Shown: in pieces, positions 35,330 to 42,688 of the stretch
Layout: every line of letters starts with the position of its first letter
Numbering within the stretch: position 1 is the first letter of the stretch
Origin: Gordonia zhenghanii
Lineage (GTDB): Bacteria > Actinomycetota > Actinomycetes > Mycobacteriales > Mycobacteriaceae
Length of the DNA: 64,000 nucleotides
Direction of reading: 5' to 3'
NCBI RefSeq assembly: GCF_021738965.1
Contig: NZ_JAKKOQ010000015.1
Coordinates: 78,035 to 142,034 of the forward strand
The notes under the pieces: generated by a model
Told to the model about the DNA's origin: nothing
The model's input: only the letters and a program-made list of their open reading frames with translations
The model's database searches: none
Made by a program: the position numbers and the translations under genes

Positions 35330-37182
35330 TCGTCGCTTCCGAGGACGGCGTCCTCGCCCCGTTCAACGCCGCGGGCGTCCTGACTGCGTCGGACGTGCAC
35401 GTGGCACGGCGCGTGGCACGACTGTCCGGAGCCACCGTCGACGACGATGTCCTGCTCGCCACCGCATTGGCCGTCCGTGCAGTCCGGACCGGCTCGACGT
35501 GTGTGCAACTGGATCGAATCGGCGAGACGATCGTGGACCGAAGCGACGACGAGTCGGGCACGTTGACGTGGCCGCCCGTCGACCGGATGGTTCGAGCGCT
35601 CGCCGCATCCGAGCTGGTGACCGGGAGCCCGTCGGGGCCGTTGAAACCGCTCGCCCTCGCCGAATCGGACGACGGCCCACTGCTGTACCTGCGCAAGTAC
35701 TTCCGACAGGAGCAGAGTGTCCGGCAGATCCTCGACGCCCGTGCCGCAGGCCGACCGGACGTCGACGCTGCCGCCGTCAGCACGGCGATCGAAGCATCGT
35801 TCGGGGCCGCCGACGACGCCGGGTACGACCGTCAGCGCGCGGCAGCGGCGTTGGCCGCGACGAGTTGGACGACGGTCCTCGCGGGCGGTCCGGGCACCGG
35901 TAAGACCTACACCGTCGCGCGGATTCTGGCGATGATGGAAGAGCTCCTCGGCGCAGACGTACGAGTCGGGCTGTGTGCGCCGACGGGGCGAGCAGCAGCC
36001 CAGTTGCAGACGGTGATCGGCGAGTACAGCCGCACGCACCACAAGCTGCACAGCGATCCGAAGGCGGTCACCGTCCACCGACTCCTGGGTTCTCGGCCGG
36101 ACGGCACGTTTGTCCGTGGAGCCGGAAACCGTCTGCCGTTCGACGTGGTTGTCGTCGACGAGACGTCGATGCTGCCGGTGACCATGATGTGTCGCCTCCT
36201 CGAGTCCTTGCGCAGCGACACCCGTCTGATCCTGGTCGGCGACCCGCATCAGCTCGTGTCTGTCGAAGCAGGTGCGGTGCTCGCCGATCTGGTCGACAGG
36301 GGACTGGGCGCAGTCGACACTGCAGAGCTGCCTCCCGCATTCGAGACGGCCGCGTCGATCGGCGACGGTGACTTCACCGACGACGAGCGGGCTGCGTTGG
36401 CGCACGGTGTGATCACGCTGCGACGCGGACACCGCTTCGGCAATCGGATCGGCGACGTGGCCGAAGCGGTCAACGCGGGCGACGCCGAACGGGTCCTGGA
36501 GCTGGTGGCTGGGGACTCGGATGCACAAGGAGGGGCCGACCGCACCGTGACGCTCGTCGACCCGGACGAGCTCGATTCGGTGCGAGCGAGCGTCGTCGGC
36601 TGGGCGGGCGATCTGGCCGACGCCGCGCGGTCGGGGGACGCGAGCGCCGCCGTGGCCGCGTTGAGATCGCATCGAGTGCTGTGTGCGCACCGCATCGGTC
36701 GGTTCGGCGTCGCCGGATGGTCGCGCCGCATTCTGGGTTGGATCGGCGACGATCTCGGCGCCAGACCGATGGACGGCGCCTGGTACGCGGGCGAACCACT
36801 GCTGGTGACGGCGAACGACCGTGCGCAGGAGGTGTACAACGGCGACTCGGGTGTGGTGATCGCCGACGGCGACTCGCTGGCCGCGGTCTTCGAGCGCGGC
36901 GATCAGGTGAAGCGGCTCCATCCGAGCCAGCTGGGCGACGTCGTCCCGGTGTACGCCATGACGATCCACCGCAGTCAGGGCAGCCAGTTCTCCGAGGTCA
37001 CCGTCGTCCTGCCTCCGGCGGACGCCGAACTATTGACGCGCGAGCTGCTCTACACCGCGATCACCCGTGCCCGCGACCGCGTCCGTATCGTCGGGACCCC
37101 CGATGCGCTGCGCGCCGCCGTCGGACGTCGCGTCGCTCGAGCAAGCGGGTTGCGCACGCAGTTGCGTGAAGTAGGCGGATAG
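35326..37182 (+). CDS. recD: Exodeoxyribonuclease V subunit alpha (RecD)
   Basis: A 618-residue SF1B 5'-3' helicase, RecD. Walker A is GGPGTGKT (Lys193); Walker B VVVDETSMLP; then LVGDPHQLVSVEAGAVLADL, ending with AMTIHRSQGSQFSEVTVVLP and LYTAITRARDRVRIVG. The N-terminal 150 residues form the RecB-contact domain. Its ATG overlaps the recB stop (ATGA). The gene order recC-recB-recD with 4-base overlaps at both joints implies stoichiometric translation of the complex. It ends 6 bases before the convergent PIG-L gene, with no terminator visible between them. Confidence 0.96.
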   Translation: MIVASEDGVLAPFNAAGVLTASDVHVARRVARLSGATVDDDVLLATALAVRAVRTGSTCVQLDRIGETIVDRSDDESGTLTWPPVDRMVRALAASELVTGSPSGPLKPLALAESDDGPLLYLRKYFRQEQSVRQILDARAAGRPDVDAAAVSTAIEASFGAADDAGYDRQRAAAALAATSWTTVLAGGPGTGKTYTVARILAMMEELLGADVRVGLCAPTGRAAAQLQTVIGEYSRTHHKLHSDPKAVTVHRLLGSRPDGTFVRGAGNRLPFDVVVVDETSMLPVTMMCRLLESLRSDTRLILVGDPHQLVSVEAGAVLADLVDRGLGAVDTAELPPAFETAASIGDGDFTDDERAALAHGVITLRRGHRFGNRIGDVAEAVNAGDAERVLELVAGDSDAQGGADRTVTLVDPDELDSVRASVVGWAGDLADAARSGDASAAVAALRSHRVLCAHRIGRFGVAGWSRRILGWIGDDLGARPMDGAWYAGEPLLVTANDRAQEVYNGDSGVVIADGDSLAAVFERGDQVKRLHPSQLGDVVPVYAMTIHRSQGSQFSEVTVVLPPADAELLTRELLYTAITRARDRVRIVGTPDALRAAVGRRVARASGLRTQLREVGG

Positions 37183-37188
37183 CCCGGT

Positions 37189-37953
37189 TCAGAGTGGTGG
37201 GGCGAGGTCCGCGCCGCCCTTGACGAGGTCGCGCCGCAGGTACGACTCCGAGCCGAGGAACTGCCGCTGCGGTTCGTTCGGCAGCGAGGAGAAGCTGCGC
37301 ATCGACGCACTCCGCTTCATCTCGGTCTGGTGGCAGACGATCGCGCGGATCTTCGCGCCGACCTGATCCTGAAGTTCGATCCGCACGTCGATCTCGTCGT
37401 CGGGCGTACCGATGATGGGCAGGTGCCGTTCGTCCGGGAGATAGGGGCGCAACAGACTCACTACGCTGACGGGGATCGTCGCGAAGTAGAGCGACTTCAC
37501 CTGCCACGGATCGCCGGTGTCCGGACGGTAGTGAACGAGCGGTGCGGCATCGGCGGCCGCACACACGACGCGATTGACGTGGATGTGATCGGGATGTCCG
37601 TATATGCCGTAGGCGTCGTAGGTGACGACGACGTCGGGGCGGAGTCGGCGGATGTGCTCGACGAGGACACCGACCTGTTCGTCGAACGGGACGTCCAGGA
37701 TCGACCGAGATTCGGGAGCCGAGTCGGGGACCATGCTGTCGGCGTATCCAAGCGTGATCGGCGTGCGTGGGAGGCCGAGCTCACGGGCGGCGTCGAGCAG
37801 TTCTCGGTGGCGGCTGGTCCCGGGAGCCCATGTCGCGGTGATCAAGTCGGCGTCGCCGCCCCGCGCGACGTGTGCGGCTATCAACCCCCCGGTCCACAGC
37901 GACTCGTCGTCGGGGTGGGCGTGGACGAACACTGCACGCGCTATGTCGGACAC
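37189..37953 (-). CDS. PIG-L-family N-acetylglucosaminyl deacetylase, MshB-like
   Basis: A 254-residue zinc deacetylase of the LmbE/PIG-L fold. The metal motif AHPDDE is at residues 12-17 and the second, GIYGHPDHIHVNR, at about 115-125. MshB (mycothiol synthesis) and Mca (mycothiol conjugate amidase) belong here; the length is shorter than MshB (about 300), so the exact role is open. The GTG at 37953 is the start. TACTAT lies 7 bases upstream, so the mRNA may begin at the start codon itself. Convergent with recD. Confidence 0.85.
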   Translation of the reverse strand: MSDIARAVFVHAHPDDESLWTGGLIAAHVARGGDADLITATWAPGTSRHRELLDAARELGLPRTPITLGYADSMVPDSAPESRSILDVPFDEQVGVLVEHIRRLRPDVVVTYDAYGIYGHPDHIHVNRVVCAAADAAPLVHYRPDTGDPWQVKSLYFATIPVSVVSLLRPYLPDERHLPIIGTPDDEIDVRIELQDQVGAKIRAIVCHQTEMKRSASMRSFSSLPNEPQRQFLGSESYLRRDLVKGGADLAPPL

Positions 37954-37960
37954 GGCGTCT

Positions 37961-37966
37961 ATAGTA
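37961..37966 (-). promoter_or_regulatory. Possible -10 element for a leaderless PIG-L transcript
   Basis: On the minus strand TACTAT fits the actinobacterial TANNNT -10 pattern and lies 7 bases before the GTG start at 37953. That spacing places transcription initiation at or next to the start codon, as in the many leaderless mRNAs of mycobacteria. No ribosome site is seen, which agrees. No clear -35 was found. Confidence 0.4.
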
Positions 37967-38044
37967 CGCCCAGATCGCTAGGTAAACTCGTCGGAGCCGA
38001 TCGGCACCACTGGTCCCCGCACGGGGTGAGAGAGGAGAACTGCG

Positions 38045-39967
38045 TTGTCGTCACAGGTACACGAGTTTCAGGCGGAGGCACGCCAACTGCTCGACCTGAT
38101 GGTCCACTCGATCTATTCGAACAAGGACAGCTTCCTTCGGGAACTGATATCGAACGCGTCGGATGCGCTCGACAAGGTGCGCATCGAGGGGCTGACGAAC
38201 AAAGACCTGGACGCGGACATCTCCGATCTGCACATCAGGCTGGCTCCGGACGCTGCGGCCCGCACGCTGACGGTCGCCGACAACGGCGTCGGCATGTCAC
38301 GCGACGAAGTGATCGACCTGATCGGCACCGTCGCCAAGTCAGGCACCGCCGAACTGCGTCGCACGCTCGCCGAGGCCGACAAAGCTGCGTCCGAGGAACT
38401 CATCGGACAGTTCGGCGTCGGTTTCTACTCGACGTTCATGGTCGCCGACGAAGTCACCCTCGTCACCCGCAAGGTCGGGGAGAGTGTCGGCACTCGCTGG
38501 TCGTCGACCGGCGACGGCACCTACACGATCGATGACGTCGACGATGCTCCGCAGGGAACGACCATCACGCTCGCGTTGACCGAGGTCGACGAGGAGAACG
38601 CGGTCAACGACTACGCCGACCGCTCCGTGCTGCGTCGCCTGGTGAAGAAGTACTCGGACTTCATCGCGTGGCCGATCCGCATGGTGGGCGAGGCTCCCGA
38701 AGCCGCCGAAGCCGGGTCGGACGACGCCGAGGCCGAATCGACCGAGCCCGTCGACGAGACGTTGAACTCGCAGAAGGCCCTGTGGTCCAAGAACAAGAAC
38801 GAGGTGTCGGCCGAGGAGTACGCCGACTTCTACCGGCACGTCTCGCATGCGTGGGACGAGCCGCTCGAGACGATCTCGCTGCACGCCGAAGGCACCTTCG
38901 AGTATCAGGCGCTGCTGTTCATTCCGACGCAGGCGCCCTTCGACCTGTTCATGCGTGAGCGTTCCAGCGGCATCCATCTGTACGTCAAGCGAGTGTTCAT
39001 CATGGACGACGCCGACGACCTCATGCCCGAGTATCTACGTTGGGTGCAGGGCGTGGTCGACGCCGCAGACCTGTCGTTGAACGTCTCGCGCGAGATCTTG
39101 CAGCAAGACCGTCAGATCCGGGCGATCCGTCGTCGTCTGGTGAAGAAGGTCATCTCGACGATCCAGGAGATCGCCGACACCCGCCCCGACGACTACAAGA
39201 CGTTCTGGGAGAACTTCGGCCGTGTCTTCAAGGAGGGCCTGGTCAACGACGTCGACAACGCACAGGCGATCCTGAAGGCGTCGGTGTTCGCGTCGACGCA
39301 CTCCGAGACCGAGCCGACCCGACTCGCGGACTACGTGACCCGGATGGCCGACGGTCAGGAGGTCATCTACTACATGACGGGCGAGTCGCGGACGCAGATC
39401 GAATCGAGCCCGCACCTGGAGGCGTTCCGTGCCAAGGGCATCGAAGTCCTGCTGCTGTCCGACCCGGTCGACGAGGTGTGGGTCGGCACCGTCGGCGAGT
39501 TCGGCGGCAAGAAGCTGGTGTCGGTCGCCAAGGGCGTCGTCGACCTGGACGGCGAGGACGCCGAGAAGGTCGACGAGGCGCAGAACGAGGAGTTCACGCC
39601 GCTCCTCGACTGGTTGGGCGAGACGCTCACCGAGGACGTGTCGTCGGTCCGCCTGACCACGCGTCTGACCGACTCGGCAGCCTGCCTGGTCGGTGACGAG
39701 TTCTCGATGACGCCGCAGTTGGAGAAGCTGTACCGGGCGTCGGGGCAGCCAGTGCCGCACAGTAAGCGGATATTGGAGCTCAACCCGGACCACGAGTTGG
39801 TCACGCGCCTGCGCGAGAAGTTCGCGTCGTCGGACGACCATGCGGGACTCGAGTCCGCAGCGTCGCTCGTCTATGCGGCAGCGGTGCTGGCCGAAGGCGG
39901 CGAGTTGCAGGATCCGGCGTCGGTCGCTCGGCTGATCGCCGCGCAACTCACCGAGTCGTTGAGCTGA
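38045..39967 (+). CDS. htpG: Molecular chaperone HtpG (Hsp90)
   Basis: A 640-residue Hsp90. The GHKL ATPase domain shows LRELISNASDALDKVR, TVADNGVGMSRDEVIDL and LIGQFGVGFYSTFMVAD; the middle domain has YRHVSHAWDEPLETISLHAEG, VKRVFIMDDADDLMPEYL and VVDAADLSLNVSREILQQDRQI; the C-terminal dimerisation part is shorter than in eukaryotes and lacks MEEVD. An acidic insert lies at about residues 220-245. The start is a TTG at 38045 with GAGAGGAG upstream at good spacing. Divergent from the PIG-L gene. No CIRCE or HAIR element is obvious in the 91-base gap. The following gene starts 4 bases after the stop. Confidence 0.96.
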   Translation: MSSQVHEFQAEARQLLDLMVHSIYSNKDSFLRELISNASDALDKVRIEGLTNKDLDADISDLHIRLAPDAAARTLTVADNGVGMSRDEVIDLIGTVAKSGTAELRRTLAEADKAASEELIGQFGVGFYSTFMVADEVTLVTRKVGESVGTRWSSTGDGTYTIDDVDDAPQGTTITLALTEVDEENAVNDYADRSVLRRLVKKYSDFIAWPIRMVGEAPEAAEAGSDDAEAESTEPVDETLNSQKALWSKNKNEVSAEEYADFYRHVSHAWDEPLETISLHAEGTFEYQALLFIPTQAPFDLFMRERSSGIHLYVKRVFIMDDADDLMPEYLRWVQGVVDAADLSLNVSREILQQDRQIRAIRRRLVKKVISTIQEIADTRPDDYKTFWENFGRVFKEGLVNDVDNAQAILKASVFASTHSETEPTRLADYVTRMADGQEVIYYMTGESRTQIESSPHLEAFRAKGIEVLLLSDPVDEVWVGTVGEFGGKKLVSVAKGVVDLDGEDAEKVDEAQNEEFTPLLDWLGETLTEDVSSVRLTTRLTDSAACLVGDEFSMTPQLEKLYRASGQPVPHSKRILELNPDHELVTRLREKFASSDDHAGLESAASLVYAAAVLAEGGELQDPASVARLIAAQLTESLS

Positions 39968-39971
39968 CACC

Positions 39972-40430
39972 GTGGGACTCCTGACGCCGCTCGCCATCAA
40001 GATCGGATCGTATCCTCGGATGTCCGAGTATCTGCCGACGATCGTGAAGGCCGATGACCTGATCCAGAAGGTGAGCGGCGGCCGGGGGTGCCTGCTGCAG
40101 ATCGCCGGGCTGCCGAGCGTGACGATGACGGTCATCGGACGTAAGAGCGGACAGCTGCGCAGCACGACGCTGCTCGCCGTTCCCGATGGTGACGACTGGT
40201 TGATCACGGGTTCGTACTTCGGCGGTCCCAAGGCTCCCGCCTGGGTGTTCAACGTGCGTGCTGCGGGGTCGGTGACGATCCGCGGCACCGAGTTCTCGGC
40301 CGTCGAACTGTCCGGCGACGCGCGGGCTTCGGCGTGGGAGACGCTCCGCGCGGTCTGGCCCAACTTCGACCTCTACGAGCAGCGCACCGAACGCGTCATC
40401 CCGGTGTTCCGGTTGTCGCCCCGGCCCTGA
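39972..40430 (+). CDS. Deazaflavin (F420)-dependent nitroreductase-family protein
   Basis: A 152-residue split-barrel protein of the DDN-like family. The family run is TVIGRKSGQLRSTTLLAVPDGDDWLITGSYFGGPKAPAWVFNVRA in pieces: GRKSGQLRSTTLL, then WLITGSYFGG, then PAWVFNVRA. Such proteins bind F420H2 and reduce quinones or nitro compounds, usually at the membrane. The GTG at 39972 is 4 bases after the htpG stop, so it is probably co-transcribed and made as part of a stress response. The substrate cannot be told. Confidence 0.87.
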   Translation: MGLLTPLAIKIGSYPRMSEYLPTIVKADDLIQKVSGGRGCLLQIAGLPSVTMTVIGRKSGQLRSTTLLAVPDGDDWLITGSYFGGPKAPAWVFNVRAAGSVTIRGTEFSAVELSGDARASAWETLRAVWPNFDLYEQRTERVIPVFRLSPRP

Positions 40431-40461
40431 TCGGCCTTTCGCGCGCCGAGACGGTCGTCCG

Positions 40462-40507
40462 GGTGCCGTTCGGCGGTGCAGTTCAGTTGGGGGATGGGAA
40501 CGGCACC
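40462..40507. terminator. Inverted repeat between convergent genes
   Basis: GGTGCCGTTC (40462-40471) and GAACGGCACC (40498-40507) are perfect complements 26 bases apart; an inner GTTCAG (40481-40486) is repeated inverted as CTGAAC at 40509-40514, giving an overlapping alternative fold. The position between the stops at 40430 and 40535 of convergent genes suits a bidirectional terminator. No T run is present. Confidence 0.5.
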
Positions 40508-40534
40508 GCTGAACGGCGGGAGACCTCCTCTCTG

Positions 40535-41989
40535 CTAGTTCTCTTCCGGGAGCCAGTTGCCGTGCAGTCCGAGGGGGACGCGCACGGGGATCTCGACGCG
40601 GGCGACGGGTCCCGCGTCCGGGTCAGACGCGGCGAACACCAGGAACTGGCTCGTTGTCGCGTCGGCATCGGTGGCGAAGGTCATCCACCAACCGTGGTCG
40701 GGGTCCGGGTCGCCGGGGCGGGCTGCGAACGCGGGTTCGCCGAGTAACAGATCGTCGGAGATCCACCCCTTCCGTCTGCCGTCGGACGGCCGATACCAGT
40801 AGAGCGCGTCGGCGGCGCCGATCGGGAGTGTCCGACGGCCGCTGTCGGTGGAGACGGCGATCCGGTCGTGTCGTCCGGCGATGCTGCGGTCGTCGATGCG
40901 CGGGAACTCGATGTCGGCGTCGTCGACGACGGTGTGGTGCATCCCGCCCGACCGAGGATCCAGGACAGTCCGGACGAGCGACGTGGTGTTCGGTGCGGTG
41001 GACAGCCCCATGCCGGGATGGTCGTGCCGTACGAAGTCGACGACGACTCGGTCGTCGCCCGTGCCGTCAGCGTCGGCGTCGAAGGCATTAGCGGTGTGCC
41101 ACAACCAGAACGCGTCGTGTGTGCACCACCGGACCGGGCCGCCGTCACGGGGCACGAGTCCCACCCAGGTGCCGCGGTCCGGCTGCCAGGACAACAGTGA
41201 ACCGCCCGACATGGCGGCGTGCACGTCGAACAACAGGGGCGCCACGAACAGAACGAGGTTCGTGCTCGTGAGTGCCATGTCATGGATCATGCAGGGTGCG
41301 TCGACCCCGGCGACGGGCGTCGGCGGACGCACCACCGAACCGTCCGGTCCGAGTGACGACCAGGTGAGATACGGAGCCTCCAACAGATAGCAGAAGGTGA
41401 ACATCTCCCCGGTGAGCGGATCGACCTTCGGGTGCGCAGTGATCCCTGCGGGCAGCGCGCCGTCGAACAGTTCGCGACCCAACGTCTCGAGGTCCGGAGA
41501 CAGCCTGAACGGATTGTCCGACTCGGCGAGAGCGAGGATCCGCCCTGCGTGGCGAACGATGTTGATGTCCGGCAGGTCACGGGTGACGTACGCCAGGTCG
41601 GGTTCGACGTCTGCCGGGTCGGGAACGGCGCCACTCATGACACCCGGCCAGATCGCATGCCCCCGCCGTTCCTCGCGTTCGATCGCGGGCGTGCGGACGA
41701 ATCGATTCGAGTAGGAGGCGGCACCGTCGACCAGACGGATCCGGTGCACCATGCCGTCACCGTCGACGGGGTAGGTGTACGAACCGATCGGCGCGAACCG
41801 GGGGTTCGGACCGTTGCGCACGTACGACCCGTTCAGTTCAGCCGGAACCTCGCCGACGACGCGGAGGCCGGTGAGGTCCGATTCGGTGACGACCGACTCG
41901 AACGGGCCGCGCAGGTGCGGATTCGTGGCGGGATCGACGGGAGCGAAACGCAACCGGCCTCGCGATGCCGCGACCTCTGAGGCGGTCAT
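40535..41989 (-). CDS. Carotenoid-cleavage-type oxygenase (RPE65 family)
   Basis: A 484-residue non-haem iron dioxygenase. The four iron-binding histidines are in recognisable places: ITAHPKVDPLTG, PCMIHDMALTSTN, FWLWHTANAFD and, at the C-terminus, GLHGNWLPEEN. The N-terminus carries LNGSYVRNGPNPRF and DGDGMVHRIRL. The substrate may be an apocarotenoid, a carotenoid or a lignostilbene-type phenylpropanoid dimer; M. tuberculosis Rv0654 is the nearest characterised relative known to me. It overlaps the membrane protein gene upstream by 4 bases, so the two are likely co-expressed. Confidence 0.92.
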   Translation of the reverse strand: MTASEVAASRGRLRFAPVDPATNPHLRGPFESVVTESDLTGLRVVGEVPAELNGSYVRNGPNPRFAPIGSYTYPVDGDGMVHRIRLVDGAASYSNRFVRTPAIEREERRGHAIWPGVMSGAVPDPADVEPDLAYVTRDLPDINIVRHAGRILALAESDNPFRLSPDLETLGRELFDGALPAGITAHPKVDPLTGEMFTFCYLLEAPYLTWSSLGPDGSVVRPPTPVAGVDAPCMIHDMALTSTNLVLFVAPLLFDVHAAMSGGSLLSWQPDRGTWVGLVPRDGGPVRWCTHDAFWLWHTANAFDADADGTGDDRVVVDFVRHDHPGMGLSTAPNTTSLVRTVLDPRSGGMHHTVVDDADIEFPRIDDRSIAGRHDRIAVSTDSGRRTLPIGAADALYWYRPSDGRRKGWISDDLLLGEPAFAARPGDPDPDHGWWMTFATDADATTSQFLVFAASDPDAGPVARVEIPVRVPLGLHGNWLPEEN

Positions 41990-42618
41990 GCGGTCTGCTC
42001 CACCGGTCGGCCGGCGCGGGCGGCGATGGCTGCGGCTTTCGCACGCTCGGGGTAGGCGATCGTGAACCGGATCAACGCTATGTAGACGCCGATCGGGATG
42101 ACCCAGTTCAGGAGCAGGTCCAGGTGGCCACGCGACAGGTCGACGCCGCTGTCGCCGACGGCGATGACGACGACCGACAGCAGTCCGAGGACGACCTGCG
42201 CGCCTCCCCAGAGTGCAGACAGCACCCGGTTGACCCGGATGAACGTGGGAGTGCGCCAGAACTCTTCAGGCACAGTCTGTTTCGCGATCTCTTCGGTGAA
42301 GGAGCGCACCGGGAGCATAACCAGGATGATCGCGCCCAACGCCACCATGACAACTGCCGCCGACCATGTCACCAGCCATCGCTCGATGTCGGGTCCACCG
42401 ATGAAGTCCATCGCGGCGATCACTCCGAAGATGCCGACAGCGGCTCCGTTGAGCACGCTCGATCCACGGTGCCGCTTGTCGCCGAGCACGAAGAACACGG
42501 CGGTCAAGACGAGCGCGACCACGGCCGCCCAGCCGATGGCGTCGTGGAAGTCGCGCTCGCTCAGAACGTCGAAGGCGATGAAGGGGAGGAAACCGACGAT
42601 CACAGCGAGAGGGTTCAT
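41986..42618 (-). CDS. Uncharacterised multi-pass membrane protein
   Basis: A 210-residue integral membrane protein with about six hydrophobic segments (starting MNPLAVIVGFLPFIAFDVL; then AAVVALVLTAVFFVLG, GAAVGIFGVIAAMDFIGG, WSAAVVMVALGAIILVML, GGAQVVLGLLSVVVIAV, WVIPIGVYIALIRF). I do not recognise the family; the start has a passing likeness to septation-protein-A-type sequences. The ATG at 42618 is preferred over 42630 and 42654 because GGTGG lies just upstream and the first membrane segment starts there. Its stop overlaps the start of the carotenoid-oxygenase gene (ATGA), hinting at a membrane partner for a lipophilic substrate. Confidence 0.72.
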   Translation of the reverse strand: MNPLAVIVGFLPFIAFDVLSERDFHDAIGWAAVVALVLTAVFFVLGDKRHRGSSVLNGAAVGIFGVIAAMDFIGGPDIERWLVTWSAAVVMVALGAIILVMLPVRSFTEEIAKQTVPEEFWRTPTFIRVNRVLSALWGGAQVVLGLLSVVVIAVGDSGVDLSRGHLDLLLNWVIPIGVYIALIRFTIAYPERAKAAAIAARAGRPVEQTA

Positions 42619-42688
42619 GCATTCCACCATCGCTCTGGTTGCGCCGCGAGACATCCGCCGAATGGCGTAGCTTTGACCGATCGGGGAC

